NCBI GenBank assembly: GCA_015232555.1
Contig: JADFZJ010000039.1
Span: 1 to 33,757 of the forward strand
Origin: Desulfamplus sp.
Lineage (GTDB): Bacteria; Desulfobacterota; Desulfobacteria; Desulfobacterales; Desulfobacteraceae
Direction: 5' to 3'
DNA length: 33,757 nucleotides
Shown: piece after piece, positions 17,398 to 27,248 of the stretch
Layout of the letters: every line of letters starts with the position of its first letter
How positions within the stretch are numbered: the stretch's first letter is position 1
Position numbers and translations under genes: made by a program
The notes under the pieces: model-generated
Told to the model about the DNA's origin: nothing
Seen by the model: the letters and a program-made list of their open reading frames with translations, nothing else
The model's database searches: none

Positions 17398-18816
17398 CTA
17401 TCCTGAAGTGTGGGCTTTTTGCTTTAAAATATCATAATAAGCAAATACCTTTTTGATATATTTTACAGGCTCATGTCCGCGGGCATATCCGTATTTTGTT
17501 TTGGAATAGTATCCACGTTTAGATAAAAGGGGCAAAGTTTTATTGAGTGAATCCCATCTGTTAGGGTTCATGCCGTACCTTCTTGCAATATCTTGAGCAT
17601 CAATAACATGACCATACCCGACATTATAACTTGCAAGGGCAAATTTCATTCTGTCCATATTATCAGGGATATCGTTAAATTTTTTATAAAGAATATTCAA
17701 ATAACCAATACCAGCTTTGAGATTCTGCATGGTATCGCGTCTGTTAGTTATACCCATCTCTTTTGCAGCCTCTTCTGTAACCTGCATAAGTCCTCTTACA
17801 CCTGTTTCGCTTCGGGCAGTTGGTTCAAAACGAGACTCTTGATAGATTAAAGCTGCAATAATCCGCCAATCAAATCCATGCCGTTCCGACTCTTTTATAA
17901 TAGTCTTCTGGTATTTAGGAAGCCTTTTTTCAACATCTTCATGGAATGCCTTTAAATCAGGATAGTCAAAATTAGTTGCAAGATGTCCGTAGTATTTTTC
18001 ATATATTCTATTAAAAACTCCATTATTTTTAATAATATGAAAAAATTGTATCATCTTATCAGAAAGGGCAGTATTGCTTTTCCGTACTGCCCATCCAAGA
18101 TGCTCTTTATCATAAAGAGATATCCCAATGCAGATATCTGGATAATATCTGTAGTTCAAGAGGGCAATATGAGAATATGCAACTGTATAGCTTACATCAT
18201 TTTCATTGTCTGAAACCATTCTTATAAGCTCTTCTGTGGCAAGCTCATCATGCACTACCATATCAATGTTGATCCCACTATTTTTTAGTTCAAGCATTCT
18301 ATCATGGTAGGTAGTGTTGCTGCTGACGTGAATGGTTCTGCCCGGAAGCTCATCAATGCTTTTAATTGGAAGTTTGCTTTTGTGGTAGATAAATTTTTGC
18401 TCAACATCCATATACGGCTGGGTAAAGAGCATATCCTGCTCTCTTGTTTCTGTAATTGTAATACCAGCAGCCACAAAATCGCCCATATCCATATTAAGAT
18501 ATGAAAAAATGCTGTCTAAACTCGGCGTTATCACCTCTAATTCAACTTGAATAAAAGCTGCAAACTCTTTAGCAAGCTCATATTCAAAACCCATCGGCTG
18601 ATCGCGATAGATGTAATATGAATTTGGACTGTTTTCTGTGAGCATTCGGATTTTGCCAGATTTTAAAATATTCGACAGTGCGGTCTGATTATTTTTTATA
18701 GATTCGTTTATTTCTGATTGGGATTTATGATCAATGTAAACACACAACGCTGTAAGAGCCGTGATCATTGATGTTAGAATTATAAAAATAAAATATTTAA
18801 CAAAAAAATTTTTCAT
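17398..18816 (-). CDS. mltF: Membrane-bound lytic murein transglycosylase F
   Basis: A 472-residue MltF-type enzyme that cleaves the glycan strand of peptidoglycan with formation of 1,6-anhydromuramic acid. An N-terminal membrane anchor or signal (about 8-27) is followed by a periplasmic binding-protein family 3 domain (about 55-275; GFEYELAKEFA, GDFVAAGITITETRE), thought to sense ligands and regulate activity. The SLT domain (about 300-460) contains IYQESRFEP with the catalytic Glu327, then GVRGLMQVT and ALASYNVGYGH. Length is close to E. coli MltF (about 518, which has a longer start). The short N-terminus has no clear lipobox (Cys25 lies inside the hydrophobic stretch), so it is probably membrane-anchored. 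It is 58 bp downstream of parC on the same strand. Confidence 0.92.
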   Translation of the reverse strand: MKNFFVKYFIFIILTSMITALTALCVYIDHKSQSEINESIKNNQTALSNILKSGKIRMLTENSPNSYYIYRDQPMGFEYELAKEFAAFIQVELEVITPSLDSIFSYLNMDMGDFVAAGITITETREQDMLFTQPYMDVEQKFIYHKSKLPIKSIDELPGRTIHVSSNTTYHDRMLELKNSGINIDMVVHDELATEELIRMVSDNENDVSYTVAYSHIALLNYRYYPDICIGISLYDKEHLGWAVRKSNTALSDKMIQFFHIIKNNGVFNRIYEKYYGHLATNFDYPDLKAFHEDVEKRLPKYQKTIIKESERHGFDWRIIAALIYQESRFEPTARSETGVRGLMQVTEEAAKEMGITNRRDTMQNLKAGIGYLNILYKKFNDIPDNMDRMKFALASYNVGYGHVIDAQDIARRYGMNPNRWDSLNKTLPLLSKRGYYSKTKYGYARGHEPVKYIKKVFAYYDILKQKAHTSG

Positions 18817-18854
18817 GGTTCACCTGTTTTGTATTAACCCCTAACAGTCAAACA

Positions 18855-18867
18855 GGGTAGGGCAGGG
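18855..18867 (+). other. Double GGGNAGGG (KOPS-like) element
   Basis: Two overlapping octamers, GGGTAGGG (18855-18862) and GGGCAGGG (18860-18867), lie in the short gap between parC and mltF, so they are not explained by coding. They match the FtsK-orienting consensus of E. coli. Another overlapping pair is at 6682-6694, inside the CHAT gene. Confidence 0.45.
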
Positions 18868-18874
18868 GTTGTTG

Positions 18875-21307
18875 TTAATTTTTCTCCTTTATAATCTCAA
18901 CATGGCTGATATTATGATACAAACGGGGAAGTCGTCTTCCTCTATATCCTCTTTTGCCATGATAATTCTGCTGGTTGGAGGGATTTAATTTCAAAGTGTG
19001 AATACTCTGCTTTCCTGAATATATGACAATTGATGCGTTGTATGGAAATACTTGTAATATTTTAAGACGCTCTCCATTTTTCTCTGTAAGCTCTTCTGTT
19101 TTAATTCCAATTATCTTATTGCCTTTACCCTTTTCAAGCATCGGCATTTCACTTACAGGAAAGATAATACACCTGCCAGTTGTGGTGATGCTGATAATAA
19201 GGTCGGTTTCAGGGTTATTAACGGTTTGAGGAGCCATCAATGTTCCGTTGTCAGTAAGATTGATAAGGGCTTTTCCGTTTTTCATCCGTGAGTATAGGTT
19301 TGATATCTGAGTAACAAATCCAAAACCAATATCAGAGGCAAGCAGAACAAGTTGATTATCATCTTCGCTGGTGAGCATAAATTTTATAGATGCTTCAGGC
19401 TTAATAACAAGACGCCCGCTTAAAGGCTCACCCATGCCGCGTGCTGATGGGAACGTATGAGATGGTATAGAGTAACTTCTCCCTTCAGAGTCGAGAAATA
19501 TTGTCTGTCTATTGCTCATGGTTCTTGCAACAGATAGCAGCTCGTCACCTGATTTGAATTTAACCTTTTCAGGATCAAAATCATGACCTTTTGCTGATCT
19601 AACCCATCCGTTCTGTGAAATAATAATGGTCAGAGGCTCAACTGTTATAATATCCTCTTTAGAGAATGCTTCTGCCTCTTTTCGCTCTTTTATAGGAGAT
19701 CGTCTCTGATCCCCATGAGCTTTAATGTCTTGTCTAATCTCTTTTTTAATCAGATTATTCAACAAAGATTCTGATGAAAGCGTTCGTTCAATCAATGTCC
19801 GCTCTTGATCAAGCTCGTCTCTCTCTGACTTGATTTTAATCTCCTCAAGTTTTGCAAGATGGCGAAGTTTTATCTCAAGTATGGAATCAGCCTGAATGTC
19901 GCTTAATCGAAATTTTTCAATCAGGTTTAATTTTGGCTCATCTTCATTCCTGATAATCTCAATCACCTCATCAATGTTGAGAAATGCAATCAGAAGACCG
20001 TCAAGTATATGAAGTCGTTCAACAACTTGATTAAGGCGATATTCAAGACGTTTTGTAACCGTGTTGACTCTGAATGCTATCCACTCTTTAAGAATGGTAA
20101 GAAGATTCTTCACTTCTGGTTTGCCATTAATTCCAATCATGTTCATGTTGACACGATACGAACGCTCAAGGTCAGTTGTGGCAAACAGATGATCCATAAG
20201 AGATACTATTTCAGGGCTTTCAGGTTTATGACTTCTGTCTGTTTTATCAGCTCTTCCCGACTTGTTAAGATTAAGCTTAGTTGAATTATTGATTCTGCTT
20301 AAATCTTTGTTTAAATCAATTCTGCCTGATTTATCAGACCTGCCAAACTTTGGGACAATAACAACACGGGTAGGATTTTCGTGATCAGATTCATCACGCA
20401 GATCAACAACCATTGGAAGACGTTTTGCCTCCATTTGGACTGCAATCTGCTCGATAATTCGTTCGCCAGAAGCGTGAAAGGGTAGGGCAGTTACAACAAT
20501 CTCACCATCTTCAACATGATATTTAGCCCGCATTTTTATTCTGCCGCTGCCTGTCATATACATCTCTTTTATCTCACTTTGCGGAGTGATAATCTCAGCT
20601 TCGGTAGGGTAGTCAGGACCTTTTACAAACTCCATGATTGCTGAAATATCTGCATCAAGTATATTATCTGAATAAGAATTTCCCAAATGTGGATTGTCTA
20701 AGAGATAAATGCAGGCATTGGCAACCTCAACCAAATTGTGTGGAGGAATATCTGTTGCCATACCAACCGCAATTCCAGTTGTTCCATTTAACAGCAGATT
20801 TGGAAGTCTTGCAGGCAGAAGAGCAGGTTCTTTCAATGTGCCATCAAAATTTGGACTCCATTCAGTGGCTCCAAGATTGAGCTCAGACAGAAGAATTTCA
20901 GCATATTTGGAGAGCCTTGATTCTGTATATCTCATTGCAGCAAAAGATTTTGGATCATCTTGTGCCCCCCAGTTACCTTGACCATCTAAAAGCGGATAAC
21001 GGCAGGAGAACGGCTGTGCAAGCAAAACCATTGCCTCATAGCAGGCACTATCGCCGTGCGGGTGGAATTTACCCAAAACATCTCCAACCGTTCTTGCAGA
21101 TTTTTTATATTTTGCAGGAGCAGAAAGACCAAGCTGGCTCATGGCATAGACAATCCTGCGTTGAACAGGTTTGAGACCGTCACCAATGTGGGGTAGGGCA
21201 CGATCAAGAATTACATACATTGAGTAGTTAAGATATGCCTTTTCTGCAAACTCCTCAAAAGGCATCTGTTCAAAATCTTGAACTACTGTTGATAAAGGTG
21301 GAACCAT
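18875..21307 (-). CDS. parC: DNA topoisomerase IV subunit A
   Basis: An 810-residue ParC, the DNA-cleaving subunit of topoisomerase IV, which decatenates daughter chromosomes. It is closer to the E. coli ParC type than to GyrA ([20 protein letters not shown] at the start, [13 protein letters not shown] in the middle). The active-site tyrosine is Tyr127 in [11 protein letters not shown]. The quinolone-region positions Ser87 and Glu91 ([10 protein letters not shown]) are the wild-type residues. The C-terminal pinwheel domain lacks a clear GyrA box, as expected for ParC. At about residues 323-363 there is an insertion of roughly 35 residues with repeated units [12 protein letters not shown] and DRSHK that is absent from E. 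coli. It is normally next to parE; here three genes or remnants separate them. A GGAG site lies 13 nt before the ATG. Confidence 0.94.
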   Translation of the reverse strand: MVPPLSTVVQDFEQMPFEEFAEKAYLNYSMYVILDRALPHIGDGLKPVQRRIVYAMSQLGLSAPAKYKKSARTVGDVLGKFHPHGDSACYEAMVLLAQPFSCRYPLLDGQGNWGAQDDPKSFAAMRYTESRLSKYAEILLSELNLGATEWSPNFDGTLKEPALLPARLPNLLLNGTTGIAVGMATDIPPHNLVEVANACIYLLDNPHLGNSYSDNILDADISAIMEFVKGPDYPTEAEIITPQSEIKEMYMTGSGRIKMRAKYHVEDGEIVVTALPFHASGERIIEQIAVQMEAKRLPMVVDLRDESDHENPTRVVIVPKFGRSDKSGRIDLNKDLSRINNSTKLNLNKSGRADKTDRSHKPESPEIVSLMDHLFATTDLERSYRVNMNMIGINGKPEVKNLLTILKEWIAFRVNTVTKRLEYRLNQVVERLHILDGLLIAFLNIDEVIEIIRNEDEPKLNLIEKFRLSDIQADSILEIKLRHLAKLEEIKIKSERDELDQERTLIERTLSSESLLNNLIKKEIRQDIKAHGDQRRSPIKERKEAEAFSKEDIITVEPLTIIISQNGWVRSAKGHDFDPEKVKFKSGDELLSVARTMSNRQTIFLDSEGRSYSIPSHTFPSARGMGEPLSGRLVIKPEASIKFMLTSEDDNQLVLLASDIGFGFVTQISNLYSRMKNGKALINLTDNGTLMAPQTVNNPETDLIISITTTGRCIIFPVSEMPMLEKGKGNKIIGIKTEELTEKNGERLKILQVFPYNASIVIYSGKQSIHTLKLNPSNQQNYHGKRGYRGRRLPRLYHNISHVEIIKEKN

Positions 21308-21403
21308 ATTGTTATTTAATCTCCATAATTGAAATAGCTATTAGCCTACGGCTATCCAGCAGATTCGCTCAAAACCGAGTGCCGCAACAGCAAAACATTT
21401 TAG

Positions 21404-21953
21404 TTATACTTTTTCCGCAGCTTCTCTGCCAATATCTCTGTCAAACGGTTCAGGTAGAAGCATTTCGTTAATCCGCTCAACATAAAGTCGCTGCATAACC
21501 AAATTAGGCACTTTCAAGGCAAGTTTTCCTTGTATAGTTATTGTTGATTTCAATCTCAGGCAATCCATAATTTTTGTAATATAAAACAAACCCCTTGATC
21601 CGTTCATTTATATGATCATGAATTGAGCTGCGAATCTGGTCAGGGTTTCCTGAAGGATCAACACAGGAAAAATCCCATTTAAGTATATAAAACGAATTAC
21701 GCAGAGTGGTAGGGCGAGTGCCGATTTTAAGCCTGCCGAACAGGGCATCAAATTCATCTTTTTTTGCAACATCATAGTAGTTTTCAAGCATAGAAAGCAG
21801 AAGGGATTTACCGAATCTTCTTGGACGGAGAAAAAGCTGAAATTTATCCTTTTCCAGCATGTGAATTTTATCTGTCCTGTCGCAGTAAAAATAATTATGC
21901 TTAATTATTTCCCTAAAATCACTAATACCGTATGGAAATTTTAAATCTAACAT
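21404..21953 (-). pseudogene. Decayed AAA-ATPase-like / PD-(D/E)XK protein gene
   Basis: Full-length relatives (AAA-ATPase-like N-terminal domain plus DUF1703 nuclease-like C-terminal domain) are about 500 residues. Here the first 149 codons (21953 to 21504) encode the family start, with FPYGISDFREI, the P-loop-like FLRPRRFGKSLLLSML and GLPEIEINNN. The frame then ends. A second frame overlapping it (about 21540 to 21404) carries a later segment, KLALKVPNLVMQRLYVERIN...LLPEPFDRDIGREAAEKV. A large internal stretch is missing and the two parts are out of frame, so deletion plus frameshift explains the remains. It sits between parC and the second tpsA on the same strand. I do not expect a functional product. 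Confidence 0.75.
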
Positions 21954-21991
21954 GATTATAGTTATTTACTCCATTTCGAAATAATACATAT

Positions 21992-22020
21992 TACATTAAA
22001 TTTCATTTCGTTTTAATGTA
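21992..22020 (-). terminator. AT-rich hairpin at the 3' end of the small coiled-coil gene
   Basis: The arms TACATTAAA (21992-22000) and TTTAATGTA (22012-22020) pair perfectly around an 11-nt loop. The upstream arm, in minus-strand reading, contains the TAA of the small gene. The stem has few G-C pairs, so termination strength is doubtful. Confidence 0.4.
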
Positions 22021-22315
22021 ATATTTTCTCTGATAACTTTTTGTTAATAGCTGCAATATTTTTTTTCAACAATATGTTTTCACTTGTCAGTTTATGGATA
22101 TTCTCAGATGCTGCTTCTATTTTTATTATGATATTATTAATTTGTTTTTGTATTGTATATTCTGTTTCTACAACTGCATTTGAATACAAACATTCACTTT
22201 CAGCTCTATCCTGAACATCGTACCATTCCTGCAAAAGTTTATGCTCTTCGTTTGTTAAAATTTTTCCTTGAGTTGCCCTTTCATGCAGCTCTTTTCCAAT
22301 TTCATCAGATAACAT
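22013..22315 (-). CDS. Small coiled-coil protein, hypothetical
   Basis: A 100-residue protein of unknown function. The N-terminal half (KELHERATQGKILTNEEHKL, then LQEWYDVQD) resembles small proteins common in genomes rich in toxin-antitoxin and TPS genes (recollection). The C-terminal half is a predicted coiled coil with regular Leu/Ile spacing (about 55-98). There is no signal peptide or membrane segment. The start is well supported by an AAGGAGG site 5 nt upstream. It lies 40 bp downstream of the second tpsA stop on the same strand, so the two may be co-transcribed. It may be half of a small two-gene module whose partner has been lost, but no partner is visible beside it. Confidence 0.7.
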   Translation of the reverse strand: MLSDEIGKELHERATQGKILTNEEHKLLQEWYDVQDRAESECLYSNAVVETEYTIQKQINNIIIKIEAASENIHKLTSENILLKKNIAAINKKLSEKILH

Positions 22316-22355
22316 TTATCCTCCTTTTTACATTTTTATCAGGCTGACTTTTCAA

Positions 22356-24866
22356 TTACTTTTTTCCCTTCTGCTCTTCATACCTCAAAAACTCTTCTAA
22401 TCTTTCATCAGTAATAAATATTGATGATGGTTCCGAGAGCATTTGAGGTATCCCGCCCTTTCCGCCTCGAGTCAAATGGCTTGCCCTTTTTGTGCCAATG
22501 AACCTACACTGGTTTTCCGCCATCTTTACAGGCTCGGAAAATTTGGAGCTTGCATTTATAATTGAACCGCCAAGGTCAATCGGAACTTCAGGAGCTTCAA
22601 TATCTTGTGGGTTCTTTGAAGGGTCTGCTGCCTGAATGATATTCTTTTTATCATCAAGGCTAAATGCTTCTGGCTCTCCGCCAATTTGGAATGGCATTGA
22701 TTTATCAGCTATCAAATTGTCTGCATTAATCCTGATTCTTCCGCCTTTTGCCCCTTCTGCTAAAGTGTTTGCCTGAATCAATCCGTTTTGCATAACAAGA
22801 AAACCATCAGATTCAGCATTTTCATTTATGCTTATATTTCCTCCGTCCCCGTTTGTGCCGAAAACTGATGTGGTAATTAGACCATCATGGAGATAGATGG
22901 AATCAGCATTGATGTTGATGTCGCTGGCTGGAACGTTTTCGGTGCTTTCAGAGGTTATTTTTGATTCGCTTTTAATTGTGAGTTGTTTTGTATTCAAGTT
23001 TATATATTTTTCATCTATATTGGCAATTTTGGCAAATTTTTCTTCCGAAAGTTTTTGATAGGCTGCTATTGAAATTTGAGCACCATTCAGGATAGTTACA
23101 GAATCAGCTATAACCGAGACACTGCCGACATAACCTTCGGCATATTTTGAGGCAGCACTTGCAATACCCGTGAAATTTGCGGTTCCCTGACCATCAATTT
23201 TAATATTGCCAGCTTCTATCCTTACATTTCCTCCATCTCCTTTTGCAGAGGTACCGCATCCTAATGTGGCACCGTTAAACATTTTAAGATAATCATCTGC
23301 TATTACTATTACTTTTCCAGCATTACCTTCAGAACCATCGGCTGCAATACTTGCAATACCAGTAAGATCATTGCCTTGTCCGTCGATTTTGATATTACGT
23401 GCATTCACAGTAACAATATAAGCATCACCTTTTGACCCTGTATTGCTTGATATGGTAGAACTATTAAGTATTTCAAGATTACCTGCTTTAACAATTACTT
23501 CACCCGCATTTTTTTTTGATAATGTATCACTTGAGATTCTTGTACCATTGCAAAGTTTCAACAACCCATCTACAGTTATGTTTACTATCCCACCTTTGCC
23601 TCCAAAATCTTTAAATGAGCCAGCAATAACTCCAGTAAGAGAGTTGTCATTTTTAAGTTTGGCAATTGTAATATCGCCTGCTTCTATAATTACGCTCCCT
23701 CCATCTCCTTGTCCGTATGTAGCACTTCCCAAAATTGCACCATTAAGCATTTCAACCAGACCGACTACGAATATTTGAACTTTACCAGCATTTCCTTGAG
23801 AACCTTCAGCGGCAATACTCGCAATACCTGTCAAGTAACCTTGTCCGTCAATTTTGATATTATGAGTATTAACAGTAACAATATAGGCATCACCTTTTGA
23901 CCCTGTATTACTTGATATTGTAGAACCATTAAGAATTTCAAGTTCATAAGTTTTTACATTTACTTCTCCCGCCTTTCCTTGTGATAATGTATTACTTGAT
24001 ATCTGGGAATTATTATACAACATAATTTTATTATCGACCTCTATTGTTACTCCACCAACAGAATCTTTATCACTAATATTATTTGTTATAATTTTTGAGT
24101 TGTTATGAAGAGCTATATTGTCAGTTTTTATATCGATTTTACCACCACCATTTCCGCTTGATTCAACACTTGCGTTATCCATGAACAAATCACCTTTTGC
24201 TTTAAGCTCAATTTCTCCGCCTGCATTTACAAGAGATGCCTGTTTTTCCTCTGTCCCACTCTTTGTTCCTTTTATGGTTATATCCTTGCTACTGGTCAGT
24301 GAGACTTTACTTTCAGGTTTAAACTCAAGAGTTGAGCCATTGACCTCAATGCTTGCTGATTGTGTTCCCAAAAAACCAAAAGATTCTGGTGCTGCCTGTG
24401 TTAAGGTGCTTTGTTCGGTCTTTGATGCTTTAAAAGATGAGCCATCTGCAAATTTAAGCTCATTTCCAGTGCTCGCATGAAATGCTGCTGGAACATCAAC
24501 CTTTGCATTTTGTCCAAAGACAACTCCGCTGGGATTGATAAAGTAAAAGTCAGCCTTGCCCACGTTTGAGCGAAGAGTGCCGTCAATCTCTGATTTTTCT
24601 CCGCCTGTAACCCTTGAAATGACATTCTTGATTGAGTCAGAACCTGTAAAGGTTGCACTCTCTTGAGTCTTTATGCTGAATTTATCAAAGCTGTGGAAAA
24701 GGTTGCTGCCCTTGACTGTGCCGAGCGTTTCGGGAATGGCGTAATCTGGTCCGGTTAATGTTTGTGCAGCACCAACTGTGCCGTCAGTTGCAATGTCAGC
24801 GTGGAGTAGGGCAGGGGAGGTTAAGCAAAAGAAGATTAGACATAAAGATATCTGTTTTAGACTCAT
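22356..24866 (-). CDS. Second, shorter TpsA filamentous-haemagglutinin-type protein
   Basis: An 836-residue paralogue of the large adhesin. A signal peptide (hydrophobic core about 6-22) and the TPS domain with INPSGVVFG are nearly identical to those of the long protein; about 120 bp around 24590-24710 differ from the other copy at only a couple of bases. The central region has only about five diverged repeats (for example LVEMLNGAILGSATYGQGDG). The C-terminal tail again shows ENQCRFIGTKRASHLTRGGK, GGIPQMLSEPSSIF and a charged end. It has no tpsB of its own, so it presumably uses the transporter encoded at 14081-15850. It lies between parC and parE, a place where another gene is not expected. 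An AAAGGAG site precedes the ATG. Confidence 0.9.
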   Translation of the reverse strand: MSLKQISLCLIFFCLTSPALLHADIATDGTVGAAQTLTGPDYAIPETLGTVKGSNLFHSFDKFSIKTQESATFTGSDSIKNVISRVTGGEKSEIDGTLRSNVGKADFYFINPSGVVFGQNAKVDVPAAFHASTGNELKFADGSSFKASKTEQSTLTQAAPESFGFLGTQSASIEVNGSTLEFKPESKVSLTSSKDITIKGTKSGTEEKQASLVNAGGEIELKAKGDLFMDNASVESSGNGGGKIDIKTDNIALHNNSKIITNNISDKDSVGGVTIEVDNKIMLYNNSQISSNTLSQGKAGEVNVKTYELEILNGSTISSNTGSKGDAYIVTVNTHNIKIDGQGYLTGIASIAAEGSQGNAGKVQIFVVGLVEMLNGAILGSATYGQGDGGSVIIEAGDITIAKLKNDNSLTGVIAGSFKDFGGKGGIVNITVDGLLKLCNGTRISSDTLSKKNAGEVIVKAGNLEILNSSTISSNTGSKGDAYIVTVNARNIKIDGQGNDLTGIASIAADGSEGNAGKVIVIADDYLKMFNGATLGCGTSAKGDGGNVRIEAGNIKIDGQGTANFTGIASAASKYAEGYVGSVSVIADSVTILNGAQISIAAYQKLSEEKFAKIANIDEKYINLNTKQLTIKSESKITSESTENVPASDININADSIYLHDGLITTSVFGTNGDGGNISINENAESDGFLVMQNGLIQANTLAEGAKGGRIRINADNLIADKSMPFQIGGEPEAFSLDDKKNIIQAADPSKNPQDIEAPEVPIDLGGSIINASSKFSEPVKMAENQCRFIGTKRASHLTRGGKGGIPQMLSEPSSIFITDERLEEFLRYEEQKGKK

Positions 24867-24971
24867 TTTTTCTCCTTTGTAGGTTTTGTGGTGGTCTGAA
24901 TCAGGGATTAAGATGATTACACATATTTCACTGATTGATTACAGTTGTGATTAAATCTAAAAAATTATACT

Positions 24972-27158
24972 CTATTCTAAAATTTCCATAATATTTCCTT
25001 TAGTTTCAATCCATTTACGGCGATCAGAGGCTCTGTTTTTAGCAAGAAGCATATCCATTATTTCAAATACGCCTCTATTATCAGACACTTTTTTAAACGG
25101 CTCAACAACAAGCTGCACCAATCTTCTTGTATCTGGTGCAATTGTGGTCTCCCGAAGCTGGGAAGGGTTCATCTCACCAAGTCCTTTGAATCGCTGAACA
25201 TTTATTTTACCAGCTTTTTTTCTCCGCTCAATTTTTCTTATAATGCTGTCTCGTTCAGATTCATCTAAAGCATAAAAGACCTCTTTGGCAACATCAATAC
25301 GGTAAAGAGGCGGCATTGCAACAAAAACATGTCCCTGCCTTACAACTTCATAAAAATGTTTAAGAAACAGGGCACAAAGAAGTGTGGCAATATGCAGGCC
25401 ATCTGAATCTGCATCAGCAAGAATGCAGATTTTGTGATATCTAAGCCCGGATATATCAACTATATTATTCTGAGAACCGCCTGTTTCATTAATATCCACA
25501 CTGCTTGGATCAACACCAATTGCAACAGCTATGTCATGTATCTCTTTTGATGCAAGAAGAGTTTCAGGTTCAGTTTCCCATGTGTTGAGGATTTTTCCCC
25601 TAAGAGGCAGGATAGCTTGAAAACGCCTGTCCCGTGCCTGTTTAGCTGATCCGCCCGCAGAATCTCCCTCAACTAAAAAAAGTTCGCTCTTTGCAGGGTC
25701 GCCGCATGTGCAGTCAGACAATTTCCCGGGCAGGGCAGGACCGCTTTTAACCTGTTTTCTTGTAATAATCTTAGCTCGCTTGAGGCGGTTCTTTGCATTT
25801 TCAAGGACAAGCTGGGCAAGCCGCTCGCCTTTATCTGTATTTTGATTGAGCCAGAGACTAAAAGCATCTCTGACCACAGATGAGACAATAGCAGCACAGT
25901 GACGGGAAGATAACCTTTCTTTTGTCTGCCCTGAAAATTGTGCATCAGTTAGCTTTACTGAAAGAATAAAACCAATATTTTGCCAAATATCTTCAGGTGC
26001 AATCGTTACCCCTTTTGGTAGTAAATCCCTGAAACCACAAAATTCTCTGATCGATTCCAAAAGCCCTGACCTGAACCCATTGACATGAGTGCCGCCCTGT
26101 TGAGTGGGGATAAGATTTACATAGCTTTCACACAAATAGCCGTTTCTATTGTGATTATTATCTGTTCGGTTTCTACTGTTATCTGCTCCGTTTTTATTGC
26201 TGTTAATTCCATTTTTATTGTTATCAAACTCTTTTACAGAATTGTCTGCTTGATTGTCGTTTATATCCATTCCATCTGCTGCCCAGTCAACTGCAAAGGT
26301 AACGGCTGCATCATCTGTCTTTATATCGCATGTAAAAGGATTGCAGAATGGGTTGCCAAAAATTGTCTCAATATTTCCAAAAGATTCTGCAAGATAATCC
26401 TTTAACCCATTTTGAAACTGCCACTGCTCTTTTTCTCCTGTTGCTTTATCCAAAAAAGTTACAAGCAATCCCGGGCAGAGCACAGCTTTTGCCTTTAAAG
26501 CGTGCTGGAGTGATTTTTTTGAAAATTTTTCTCTCTCAAAATAGGATGTATCGGGATAGAAACGAACCGTTGTGCCAGTTCGCTTTAATGGTGCTTTATC
26601 AATAATTTCAAGTTCTTGAACTTTAAAACCATTTTCAAAAACTATTTTATATACAGAGCCGTTTCTTGTAATTTTAACCTCAAGAGAGGTGGAAAGGGCA
26701 TTTACAACTGAAACACCGACCCCATGAAGTCCGCCTGAAAAGGTGTAATCTTTGTTAGAAAATTTTGCTCCTGCATGAAGTTTGGTCATAATCAGCTCAA
26801 CGCCTGTAATTCCCTCTTCAGGGTGAATATCAACTGGCATACCGCGTCCGTTGTCTGTAACTTCAAGGGAATTGTCTTCATGGAGAATAACATCAATTCT
26901 ATCGGCATGACCTGCAATTGCTTCATCAACGCTGTTGTCAATAACTTCATGGGCAAGATGGTCAGGACTTGTGGTGTCTGTGTACATGCCGGGTCTGCGT
27001 TTTACAGGGTCAAGACCTTTAAGAACTTCAATTGATTCTGCGTTATATCCTGATTTTGAACGGTGTTTATCGTCAGTTTTTTTAATGTTGTAACTGTTTT
27101 GATTATCTTCAGATTTAGGGTTTTCTTCTTTAGTGTTGTTTTCGTTAAATAGCTGCAT
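24972..27158 (-). CDS. parE: DNA topoisomerase IV subunit B
   Basis: A 728-residue ParE, the ATPase subunit of topoisomerase IV. GHKL ATP-site motifs are VIDNSVDEAIAGHA, VTDNGRGMPVDIHPEEG and SGGLHGVGVSVVNALS. The TOPRIM domain has FLVEGDSAGGSAKQARDR and DADSDGLH. E. coli ParE is about 630 residues. The excess is an Asn/Lys/Asp-rich N-terminal extension of about 37 residues and an insertion of about 40 residues (DNA 26139-26270) before ESYVNLIPTQQGGTHVNG, made of degenerate 8-residue units such as NNKNGINS and NKNGADNS. The ATG at 27158 was chosen; the frame is open to a TTG at 27179, but that abuts the BI-1 terminator and has no ribosome-binding site. No good promoter or leader is visible. 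Confidence 0.94.
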   Translation of the reverse strand: MQLFNENNTKEENPKSEDNQNSYNIKKTDDKHRSKSGYNAESIEVLKGLDPVKRRPGMYTDTTSPDHLAHEVIDNSVDEAIAGHADRIDVILHEDNSLEVTDNGRGMPVDIHPEEGITGVELIMTKLHAGAKFSNKDYTFSGGLHGVGVSVVNALSTSLEVKITRNGSVYKIVFENGFKVQELEIIDKAPLKRTGTTVRFYPDTSYFEREKFSKKSLQHALKAKAVLCPGLLVTFLDKATGEKEQWQFQNGLKDYLAESFGNIETIFGNPFCNPFTCDIKTDDAAVTFAVDWAADGMDINDNQADNSVKEFDNNKNGINSNKNGADNSRNRTDNNHNRNGYLCESYVNLIPTQQGGTHVNGFRSGLLESIREFCGFRDLLPKGVTIAPEDIWQNIGFILSVKLTDAQFSGQTKERLSSRHCAAIVSSVVRDAFSLWLNQNTDKGERLAQLVLENAKNRLKRAKIITRKQVKSGPALPGKLSDCTCGDPAKSELFLVEGDSAGGSAKQARDRRFQAILPLRGKILNTWETEPETLLASKEIHDIAVAIGVDPSSVDINETGGSQNNIVDISGLRYHKICILADADSDGLHIATLLCALFLKHFYEVVRQGHVFVAMPPLYRIDVAKEVFYALDESERDSIIRKIERRKKAGKINVQRFKGLGEMNPSQLRETTIAPDTRRLVQLVVEPFKKVSDNRGVFEIMDMLLAKNRASDRRKWIETKGNIMEILE

Positions 27159-27182
27159 ATTTATATCTGCCCGATTCAAAGT

Positions 27183-27220
27183 AAAAAAGCAGCAGGCTTA
27201 ACTTGCCCGCTGCTTTTTTT
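27183..27220 (-). terminator. Rho-independent terminator after the BI-1 gene
   Basis: A 15-bp stem with one mismatch pairs 27183-27197 (AAAAAAGCAGCAGGC) with 27205-27219, around a 7-nt loop. On the minus strand the GC-rich stem is followed by a run of six T. It ends 25 nt before the parE ATG, so it separates BI-1 transcription from parE. Confidence 0.85.
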
Positions 27221-27248
27221 GTTATTCATTTAAAATTTTGAAATGCTC

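Noticed and set aside
17700-17800. Frame encoding SVSYTHL, reminiscent of a known sequencing-adaptor artefact peptide
   Set aside because: The DNA is a normal part of the mltF coding sequence on the minus strand (MGITNRRDTM region), so the likeness is a coincidence.
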